Shown here: in pieces, positions 58,050 to 64,000 of the stretch
Layout of the letters: each line of letters starts with the position of its first letter
How positions within the stretch are numbered: position 1 is the stretch's first letter
Assembly: GCA_905214625.1 (NCBI GenBank)
Contig: CAJMMQ010000007.1
Span: 1 to 64,000 of the forward strand
Source of the DNA: an uncultured bacterium
GTDB lineage: Bacteria; Bacteroidota; Bacteroidia; Bacteroidales; Bacteroidaceae
DNA length: 64,000 nt
Direction: 5' to 3'
Position numbers and translations under genes: made by a program
The notes under the pieces: model-generated
What the model was told of the DNA's origin: nothing
What the model saw: the letters and a program-made list of their open reading frames with translations, nothing else
The model's database searches: none

Positions 58050-59405
58050 CTATTCATATCTTTTGTGGAATTCGATGACGGCCTCTATACCCTTGCGGAA
58101 TATGTCGAGCGGCATGTTCTCGTTGGGCGAGTGGATGGCGTTGCTCTCAAGTCCGAAGCCCATCAGTACCGTCTTTATGCCCAGTATGCGCTCAAAGTCG
58201 CTTATGATAGGTATGCTTCCGCCGCGGCGCACTGCCAGGGGCTTCTTGCCGAAGGCCTTCTCAAAGCCCTTTTCAGCTGCCTTATATGCAGGCATGTCTA
58301 TCGGGCACACGTAGCCCTCGCCGCCGTGCATGGGTGTAACCTTCACCTTTACGTAGTCGGGCACAATGCTGTTGATGTAGTCTACAAACAGCTTTGATAT
58401 CTTTTCGTGCTGCTGATGAGGCACAAGTCGGCACGACACCTTGGCGTAAGCCTTCGACGGCAGTACTGTCTTGGCGCCTTCGCCGGTGTATCCCCCCCAG
58501 ATGCCGCAGATGTCGAACGACGGGCGGCAGCTGTTGCGCTCCAGCGTAGAGTAGCCTTCTTCGCCTTTCAGTGCGTTTACACCTATTGCCTCCATATATT
58601 TCTTCTCGTCAAACGGTATCTGATGTATCATGTCGCGTTCAGCCTGCGGCACTTCCTCCACGTCGTCGTAGAAATGGGGTATGGTTATACGGCCGTCTTT
58701 GCCCACAACGGTGGCGAGCATCTCGCAGAGAGTGTTTATCGGGTTGGCCACGGCTCCGCCGAAGTGCCCCGAGTGAAGGTCGCGGTTTGGTCCTGTTACC
58801 TCAATCTCCCAGTAAGCCAGACCGCGCAGTCCTGTTGTCAGCGACGGCAGGTCGGCACCAAGCATGCTTGTGTCCGACACCAGTATAACGTCGGCCTTGA
58901 GCAGTTCTTTATGTTTGCTGATAAACGCGTTTAGGCTCGGCGAGCCTATTTCCTCTTCGCCCTCAAATATAAACTTTACGTTGTGCGTAAGCAGTTTTTC
59001 CTTAACCATATATTCAAACGCCTTAGCCTGAATCATGGCTTGCCCCTTGTCGTCGTCGGCACCGCGTGCCCATATATGTCCGTCTCTGATCACCGGCTCA
59101 AACGGTTCGCTCTTCCACAGTTCCAGCGGCTCTGCCGGCATCACGTCGTAGTGGGCATATATCAGCACCGTCTTTGCGTCGTCGCTCACGTGCTTTTCTG
59201 CAAACACCAGCGGATTGCCGTCGCTTGGCATCACCTCGGCCCTGTCGGCACCGGCCTCTATCAGCAGTTGGCGCCAGCGTTCGGCGCATGCCAGCATGTC
59301 CTGTTTATGACTTTTCTGCGAGCTTATGCTCGGTATGCGTATAAGGCTGAACAGCTCGTCGAGAAATCTCGGCTCGTTCTCTTCGATGAATTTCTTTATT
59401 TCCAT
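58050..59405 (-). CDS. M20 family metallo-dipeptidase
   Basis: M20 enzymes cleave dipeptides or related amides with two zinc ions. The 451-residue product has the first metal motif YAHYDVMP (His85, Asp87), the bridging Asp in RGADDDKGQ (about residue 117), the catalytic Glu pair in FEGEEEIGSP (about 148-157), then DTSML and the last His in NAIHSPNENMPLD. A dimerisation domain with DLHSGHFGG lies between. No signal peptide, so it is probably cytosolic and helps use imported peptides. Confidence 0.93.
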   Translation of the reverse strand: MEIKKFIEENEPRFLDELFSLIRIPSISSQKSHKQDMLACAERWRQLLIEAGADRAEVMPSDGNPLVFAEKHVSDDAKTVLIYAHYDVMPAEPLELWKSEPFEPVIRDGHIWARGADDDKGQAMIQAKAFEYMVKEKLLTHNVKFIFEGEEEIGSPSLNAFISKHKELLKADVILVSDTSMLGADLPSLTTGLRGLAYWEIEVTGPNRDLHSGHFGGAVANPINTLCEMLATVVGKDGRITIPHFYDDVEEVPQAERDMIHQIPFDEKKYMEAIGVNALKGEEGYSTLERNSCRPSFDICGIWGGYTGEGAKTVLPSKAYAKVSCRLVPHQQHEKISKLFVDYINSIVPDYVKVKVTPMHGGEGYVCPIDMPAYKAAEKGFEKAFGKKPLAVRRGGSIPIISDFERILGIKTVLMGFGLESNAIHSPNENMPLDIFRKGIEAVIEFHKRYE

Positions 59406-59628
59406 ATTCTGAATTTAAGATTAATCCGCCGTAAAGTTACATCTTTTTGCGCAAAGTCAGCGCGTTTCTGCCTGATAAATGTGTCGGCTATCTGTCTTTG
59501 GCACCTTGCTACGGCGTTTATGTTTCGTGTAAAGTTGTACGTGATGTTATGTCTTGCAGACGGCCATAGCCTGCCGGCATTATTGCCGGTCATTTGTTTA
59601 CCTGAAATTACTCTATGACTTATGGGTG

Positions 59629-59704
59629 AAAAGTGGCCCACTTTCGCATAAAAAGTGGCCGAGTTACGGGTCGTAAACGGGCCACTAACAGTTTGAAAGT
59701 AAAT
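59629..59704 (-). repeat. Dispersed hairpin repeat, copy 2 (inverted)
   Basis: Read on the minus strand, CTTTCAAACTGTTAGTGGCC and GGCCACTTTTTATGCGAAA match the copy at 17750-17844 in the same order. The middle is shorter and differs. Confidence 0.65.
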
Positions 59705-59926
59705 GCAGCTGCATTGATTAATGAAATGCTTCTAATCATAGCCATGCAGTCGTACTTGTAAGGAAAAGAATATGAAAAAGTTACGATTTTCAGCCAGTTT
59801 TCAAGAAAGCGGCTTTCAGACAGTCTCGCGGCTTTATTGTTTTGTAATTTTGCTGATTGTTGATAACTTGTCTGTTGTGGATAATTCTGCAGATTATGTA
59901 TAATTATGTTATTTATGAAAATAAGT

Positions 59927-59958
59927 TTTGTGTGTTACGTCTGATTTGTGTATTTTTG
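59927..59958 (+). promoter_or_regulatory. Promoter of the cupin gene
   Basis: TTTG (59927-59930), a 20-base spacer and TATTTTTG (59951-59958) match the consensus on both boxes. The start codon is 78 bases downstream. Confidence 0.75.
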
Positions 59959-60035
59959 TCTTTCGTAAAAGTGCCGGAAGCCTTGGTTTTGTTGGCATAA
60001 GATAGAAAAATAACAAACATAAAAATAATAAAAGT

Positions 60036-60371
60036 ATGATTATTGATTTTGAGAAGATTAATGAAGAGTCGGTTATGAACTTTAAAGGTGGTGAAGGACA
60101 GCTTGACACACGCAACTTTGTTGACTCTGCCAATAAAATAATGATGAGCCGACTGAAGCCGGGAGCTTCAAGCGGATATCACACTCACGAGAACAACAGT
60201 GAGATAGTTTACATAATCAGCGGCGTAGGCCATTTCCGCTATGACGACACCACGGAGAACGTGAAGGCCGGCGACGTGCATTATTGCCCGATGGGACACT
60301 CTCACGCCATGTTCAACGACGGCACAGACGACCTGGTATATTTTGCCATCGTGCCGGAACACAAACTTTAA
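60036..60371 (+). CDS. Small single-domain cupin protein
   Basis: The 111-residue product is one cupin barrel. The first motif is GYHTHENNSEIVYIISGVG (about residues 47-65, with His49, His51 and Glu56 as likely metal ligands) and the second has GDVHYCPMGHSHAMFND (His88 region). Cupins of this size bind metal and small molecules or act as isomerases; the substrate is unknown. It has its own promoter and terminator. Confidence 0.85.
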   Translation: MIIDFEKINEESVMNFKGGEGQLDTRNFVDSANKIMMSRLKPGASSGYHTHENNSEIVYIISGVGHFRYDDTTENVKAGDVHYCPMGHSHAMFNDGTDDLVYFAIVPEHKL

Positions 60372-60397
60372 TTCATAATTCATAATTTATAATTCAT

Positions 60398-60443
60398 AAT
60401 TGGGTTGCTTAACTTCTTTTTGAGTTAGGCAATCCAATTTTTT
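60398..60443 (+). terminator. Cupin gene terminator
   Basis: AATTGGGTTGCTTAACT (60398-60414) pairs with AGTTAGGCAATCCAATT (60423-60439) with few mismatches, followed by TTTT. Confidence 0.8.
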
Positions 60444-60470
60444 GTATGCAACAAAGCAAGTTGCAATATA

Positions 60471-60532
60471 CCACATTAATAAGATTTCTGTGCCGCCCTG
60501 TCATCCCGCACTCGATGCGGGATCCATGAAAC
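60471..60532 (+). repeat. 62-bp direct repeat, copy 1
   Basis: This is identical to 60557-60618. It contains the palindrome ATCCCGCACTCGATGCGGGAT (given here by its ends: ATCCCGCA and TGCGGGAT), which would form a hairpin. REP-like. Confidence 0.85.
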
Positions 60533-60556
60533 GGATTTTTTGTTGCTGTAATATAA

Positions 60557-60618
60557 CCACATTAATAAGATTTCTGTGCCGCCCTGTCATCCCGCACTCG
60601 ATGCGGGATCCATGAAAC
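60557..60618 (+). repeat. 62-bp direct repeat, copy 2
   Basis: Identical to 60471-60532, with starts 86 bases apart. The spacer of 24 bases is unlike the repeat. Confidence 0.85.
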
Positions 60619-60764
60619 AGATGCTCTTTGTTGCCGCTTGTGCGCCCGGATGAGTTGATGACATTCTATGGTATGGATAACCCCGTTTAGCCATTTACAA
60701 TTATTTTAGGGTTTTCCCTATGCTTTTTTGGGGATTATAGCGTTGCTTTATTAAAAATAATCCG

Positions 60765-60772
60765 TAATTTTG
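60765..60772 (+). promoter_or_regulatory. -7 box of the glycine-zipper lipoprotein gene
   Basis: TAATTTTG matches TAnnTTTG. A GTTG at 60742-60745 lies 19 bases upstream in place of TTTG. The leader would be about 100 bases. Confidence 0.5.
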
Positions 60773-60879
60773 TAATGTTTAAAACTTATATATCTGCGCA
60801 AAACGCAGGAGCTGACTTATAAATTGGCATTGTCAGAGTTCTGCCGTGTTCAGAACCTTAAACGGAAGGAGAGTTATTT

Positions 60880-61776
60880 ATGAAAAAAACATGTGTATTG
60901 CTTTTGTGTGCATCGATGATAGTGTCGGGCTGCACCACAGGTGCGGGCACCGGAGCTTATGCCGGTTCAGCGCTCGGCGCGCTGCTCGGATCGGCCATTG
61001 GAGGCATTGCCGGCGGACCGCGTGGCAGCGACATAGGTACGCTTGTGGGCATGGCAGGAGGCGCTGCCGTGGGCGGAGCCTTGGGCGCACAGGCCGACAA
61101 ACAGCAACAAGAGTATGAACGATATGAAGACGCAAGGTTTGAACAGAAGTATGTAGAACACCGCCGTGCGGCCACTGCCGGTAACGATGGCTACGACAGG
61201 CATTACGATGACGGCGACGACGTATATCGCGGATATGATGACAGGGATAATGGTGGCGGTGTGTATGAAGACAGCGGATTCGACCCTACAAACAGCGGCG
61301 ACGATGTGCTCTACGACTTCAACGGCTCTGACTATACGGGCAACTACACCGCCTCGCATCCTGAACATGTCGTGCCGTCGGCGAGGTATGACGAGATTGG
61401 AACGCCCTCAAAGGCCGGCGACAGGCTGCCGCTTGAGGTGCGCAACGCCCGCTTTGTTGACGACAATCAGGACCACAAGCTGAGCGGTGACGAGCTGAGC
61501 AAGGTGATATTCGAGATTTACAACGTGTCGGGCTCAACTGTCTATGACGTTCAGCCCATGGTGGTTGAAACCACGGGCAACAAGCGCATATACGTGTCGA
61601 ACAGCATACACGTGGAGCGCATAGTGCCGGGCAAGGGCGTAAGATACACGGCAATGGTGAAGGGCGGCAAGAAACTGAAGGACGGCATGGCCTGTTTCCG
61701 CATTTATGCCGTTCAGGGCAACGGCAACGTTGTGTCTAACGTGAGTGAGTTTAACATTGCAACAGCCCGCCGCTGA
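60880..61776 (+). CDS. Glycine-zipper lipoprotein
   Basis: The 298-residue product has a lipobox (IVSGC, Cys18) followed at once by a glycine-zipper segment (GSALGALLGSAIGGIAGG, about residues 29-46, and GMAGGAAVGGALG, about 57-69) that can form two packed membrane helices. A Tyr/Asp-rich linker follows, then a C-terminal beta-rich domain (KLSGDELSKVIFEIYNVSG, VERIVPGKGVRYTAMV). Glycine-zipper lipoproteins are often envelope-stress or outer-membrane proteins; no specific role is clear. GGAAGGAG precedes the ATG. Confidence 0.8.
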   Translation: MKKTCVLLLCASMIVSGCTTGAGTGAYAGSALGALLGSAIGGIAGGPRGSDIGTLVGMAGGAAVGGALGAQADKQQQEYERYEDARFEQKYVEHRRAATAGNDGYDRHYDDGDDVYRGYDDRDNGGGVYEDSGFDPTNSGDDVLYDFNGSDYTGNYTASHPEHVVPSARYDEIGTPSKAGDRLPLEVRNARFVDDNQDHKLSGDELSKVIFEIYNVSGSTVYDVQPMVVETTGNKRIYVSNSIHVERIVPGKGVRYTAMVKGGKKLKDGMACFRIYAVQGNGNVVSNVSEFNIATARR

Positions 61777-61833
61777 GGCTTGCACGGAGTGGGGCAGGGC
61801 ACAGGCAGAGCTTAAATAAGGAGGAAAGAGCAG

Positions 61834-62823
61834 ATGAAGAAAAAGAAGATTGCCTATATTTCTGTTGCGGTTGTGGCCGCATTGGTTTTGCTGACGTTCG
61901 GCGCCGGCTGGTTTATGCTCGACTATGCCCTGAAGCCCGATGAAGGACGCAGAGACACCACGGCGTTTTATAAGCAGATGAGGCAAGAGTATCCATGGAC
62001 AACTCCCTGGCTCGACAGTCTGAAGCATACAGGAGCGCTGCGCGACACCTTTATAACGACGCTCGACGGCGAGCGCCACCATGCCATCTTCGTGCGCAAT
62101 CCGCGCTCAATGGGGCGCACGGCCATACTGGTTCACGGATATAAAGACTGCTCTATACGCATGCTGCCCATAGCAAGCATATACGAACGCATGGGGTATA
62201 ACATACTGCTGCCCGACCTACATGCCCACGGACTCAGCGACGGCAACGACATACAGATGGGGTGGAAAGACCGCAAGGACATAATACGCTGGATATATGT
62301 TGCGCGCGGAATGTTCCGCAGCACCAAGTATCAGCCGCGCATGGTGCTCCACGGCGTGTCGATGGGAGCCGCCACGGTGATGAACGTGTCGGGCGAGAAT
62401 CTTCCTGACGGCATCTGCTGTTTTGTTGAAGACTGCGGCTTCACGAGCGTGTGGGACGAGTTCAGCCGTCAGCTCGGCGACCAGTTCCATCTGCCCGATT
62501 TTCCTGTGCTATATGCCGCAAGTCTGCTCTGCAAACTGCGCTACGGCTGGACGTTCGGCGAGGCGTCTCCGCTCAGTCAGTTGGGCAGGCAGCACACGCC
62601 TATGTTCTACATCCACGGCACGTCTGATGATTATGTACCATCGGCAATGGTGCTTCCACTCTACAACATGAATCCGGCTTATGAGGATAAGCCCGACACC
62701 ACGCTGCGCTATAACGACATCTGGCTCACGCCGGGCTGCGCCCACGCAAAGTCGTATCACGACTATCCGTATGAATATGAACGGAAGGTGAGAAACTTTG
62801 TAAGCAAGCATGTAGGAATGTAG
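61834..62823 (+). CDS. Alpha/beta hydrolase with N-terminal membrane anchor
   Basis: The 329-residue product has one N-terminal hydrophobic helix (about residues 6-30) and an alpha/beta-hydrolase domain. The oxyanion region is AILVHGYKD (about 97-105), the nucleophile elbow GVSMGAA (Ser176), the Asp is in IHGTSDDYVP and the His in TPGCAHAKSY. It resembles the BAAT/dienelactone-type hydrolases of unknown substrate found in Bacteroidales. It is 57 bases after the lipoprotein gene with a strong AAGGAGG site, so the two probably form an operon. Confidence 0.85.
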   Translation: MKKKKIAYISVAVVAALVLLTFGAGWFMLDYALKPDEGRRDTTAFYKQMRQEYPWTTPWLDSLKHTGALRDTFITTLDGERHHAIFVRNPRSMGRTAILVHGYKDCSIRMLPIASIYERMGYNILLPDLHAHGLSDGNDIQMGWKDRKDIIRWIYVARGMFRSTKYQPRMVLHGVSMGAATVMNVSGENLPDGICCFVEDCGFTSVWDEFSRQLGDQFHLPDFPVLYAASLLCKLRYGWTFGEASPLSQLGRQHTPMFYIHGTSDDYVPSAMVLPLYNMNPAYEDKPDTTLRYNDIWLTPGCAHAKSYHDYPYEYERKVRNFVSKHVGM

Positions 62824-62872
62824 TAAGGGGTGAACGGATAACGGAATTAATTCACAGACGGAGAGAAAAAAC

Positions 62873-62969
62873 GTAGGGACGCACCCGAGGTGCGTCCGCC
62901 TTTCGGCTTAGAATATTTTTATGTTGATGGCATAGCTTTTATTTGGACGCACCTTGGGTACGTCCCTAC
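62873..62969. repeat. Inverted GGACGCACC repeat pair
   Basis: A 25-base arm at 62873-62897 matches the complement of 62945-62969 at 23 of 25 positions. The left arm is itself a palindrome (GGACGCACC CGA GGTGCGTCC). It looks like a REP-type intergenic element. Confidence 0.75.
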
Positions 62970-63064
62970 AGAAGATGTGGTTGGAATGTTGCTTGCGGTA
63001 CGTTGTAAAGCTATATAAATCAGTGAGTTATAATGATGTTGATGTGAAATAATTTATAGGCATA

Positions 63065-63111
63065 AATAAAACGGACAACAGTCTCACGTTACTGTTGTCC
63101 GTTTTATTTTT
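63065..63111. terminator. Bidirectional terminator
   Basis: A perfect 18-bp stem (63065-63082 with 63091-63108, 8-base loop) has A-rich left and T-rich right sides, suited to end transcription from both the hydrolase and the glycerate kinase genes. Confidence 0.85.
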
Positions 63112-63201
63112 ATGTGTGCCAATGCAGGGCATATCAGTCAGAGCCTGATGAAGTCCTTTATAAACTATGTTTGTTCACGTTATATTATTTCGGCTGTACA
63201 C

Positions 63202-64000
63202 TTATACCTGCTTTTCTGTTGAGGCCTCTTCAAGCAGGCGGCGTATCGTGTTGCGTATGTTGTTGCGTGCGTTGTCTTTCTTCATCGCTTCGGCTATGTC
63301 GGCATCGTCAGGCGTTACAGCCACTACGCGCGTAAAACCGGCATCAAGCAGTGACTGACGGTCGTCCACTTTTCCGGCTATCAGCCACACGGGCAAGCCC
63401 TTTGCCTTTGCCAACTTCATCACGTGATAAGGCATCTTGCCCATTAGCGTCTGGCGGTCGGCATGTCCCTCACCCGTTATTACACAGCAGTCTTCTGTCA
63501 GGCGGCTGTCGAAGTCGGCCAGGCTGAGCATCAGTTCGGCGCCCGCCTTCATCTCTGCTCCGAGATATTGCATGAAGGCATAGCCAAGTCCGCCTGCCGC
63601 TCCAGCTCCGGGCTTGTCGGACAAGTCGTAGCCGAAGTGGCGAGCTGATATTTCGGCAAATCTCATTGCGCGGCTGTCGAGCATCTTAATCATGTCGGGC
63701 GTTGCCCCTTTCTGCGGTCCGAACACGGCAGCAGCCCCGTCGGGGCCGTAGAGCGTATTGGTTACGTCAGAAGCAAGAGTGAAGCGGCAGCCGTCGCGCA
63801 GTTCTGCGGCAATGTCGTCAAAGTGGCCGCCCCTTGGTGCCAGCTTGTCGGTTATGGCCATCATCATGCCTATGCCCGCATCGCTTGTGGCGCTCCCGCC
63901 CAGACCTACTATAAACTTTCTGCATCCGCGCTTGAAAGCCGACGCTATCAGTTCGCCTACGCCATACGACGTGGCGCGCATGGGGTTGCGCTCTTCCTCT
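63202..64000 (-). CDS. Glycerate kinase, 5' end outside the window
   Basis: The enzyme phosphorylates D-glycerate with ATP. The frame is open to base 64000, giving 266 residues plus the missing N-terminus. Family motifs are ERNPMRATSYGVGELI at the edge, FIVGLGGSATSDAGIGMM, PGAGAAGGLGYAF and VITGEGHADRQTLMGK. It fits the GarK/GlxK (type I) family. The full protein should be about 370-380 residues, so about 110 are outside. Confidence 0.93.
   Translation of the reverse strand, partial: EEERNPMRATSYGVGELIASAFKRGCRKFIVGLGGSATSDAGIGMMMAITDKLAPRGGHFDDIAAELRDGCRFTLASDVTNTLYGPDGAAAVFGPQKGATPDMIKMLDSRAMRFAEISARHFGYDLSDKPGAGAAGGLGYAFMQYLGAEMKAGAELMLSLADFDSRLTEDCCVITGEGHADRQTLMGKMPYHVMKLAKAKGLPVWLIAGKVDDRQSLLDAGFTRVVAVTPDDADIAEAMKKDNARNNIRNTIRRLLEEASTEKQV

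Larger units (their letters stand above)
59406..60035. other. Gap between dipeptidase and cupin genes
   Basis: The 630 bases hold a dispersed repeat copy (59629-59704) and the cupin promoter (59927-59958). The first 200 bases show no clear promoter for the dipeptidase; TAACTTTA on the minus strand near 59432 is only a near match. Confidence 0.6.
60372..60879. other. Gap with tandem and direct repeats
   Basis: The 508 bases hold an AT-rich run of ATTCATAATT-type units (60371-60400), the cupin terminator, two identical 62-bp direct repeats (60471-60532, 60557-60618) and a -7 box for the next gene (60765-60772). No gene is seen. Confidence 0.75.
62824..63201. other. Gap between convergent hydrolase and glycerate kinase genes
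   Basis: The 378 bases hold an inverted GGACGCACC repeat (62873-62969) and a strong bidirectional terminator (63065-63111). Nothing else is seen. Confidence 0.75.

Noticed and set aside
60471..60618. CRISPR array
   Set aside because: Only two 62-bp repeats with a 24-base spacer and no cas genes; REP-like repeats explain it.

Overview
The window is a chromosomal segment from a member of the Bacteroidota, most likely Bacteroidales and perhaps Prevotella-like (the genus is inference). The evidence is FimA/Mfa-type fimbrial lipoproteins, DUF3575, DUF3467, DUF5106 and DUF4906 proteins, a type IX secretion-like C-terminal tail, zinc-free L36 and S14, and promoters of the Bacteroidota form TTTG-N19-21-TAnnTTTG.

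Layout. 1-12400 (+): 3' part of tuf, tRNA-Trp, secE, nusG, rplK, rplA, rplJ, rplL, rpoB, rpoC. 12746-17342: a secreted Omp28-like protein (-), a bile acid:sodium symporter family transporter (-) and an MscS-type channel (+). 17343-18534: a long non-coding stretch that ends in a candidate invertible promoter. 18535-27253 (+): a six-gene fimbrial operon (DUF3575 protein, DUF3868/OmpA/TPR protein, major fimbrillin, Mfa2/FimB-like anchor, accessory subunit, large DUF4906 tip-like protein). 27381-30999 (+): a DUF5106/thioredoxin-like lipoprotein, a protein made of five helix-turn-helix repeats, a MITE-like element and trpS. 31629-50469 (+): a DUF3467 protein, then rpsL-rpsG-fusA and the S10-spc-alpha cluster through rplQ. 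50737-57525: an AraC-family regulator divergent from a tripartite RND efflux operon. 58050-64000: an M20 dipeptidase (-), a cupin (+), a glycine-zipper lipoprotein and an alpha/beta hydrolase (+), and a partial glycerate kinase (-).

The most notable signal lies upstream of the fimbrial operon. Two copies of a 21-bp sequence (20/21 identical) are arranged as inverted repeats at 18196-18216 and 18450-18470. Between them is a consensus promoter (TTTG-N20-TATATTTG) on the minus strand, pointing away from the operon. No such motif lies between the right repeat and the first fimbrial gene. Inversion would place the promoter about 130 bases upstream of the operon, facing it. I read this as a phase-variable fimbrial switch in the OFF position; no recombinase gene is visible in the window.

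Other points of interest are a small membrane-protein frame between rpsJ and rplC interrupted at a run of ten A, the five-repeat HTH protein, a MITE-like element upstream of trpS, rifampicin-region substitutions in RpoB and several dispersed intergenic repeats.
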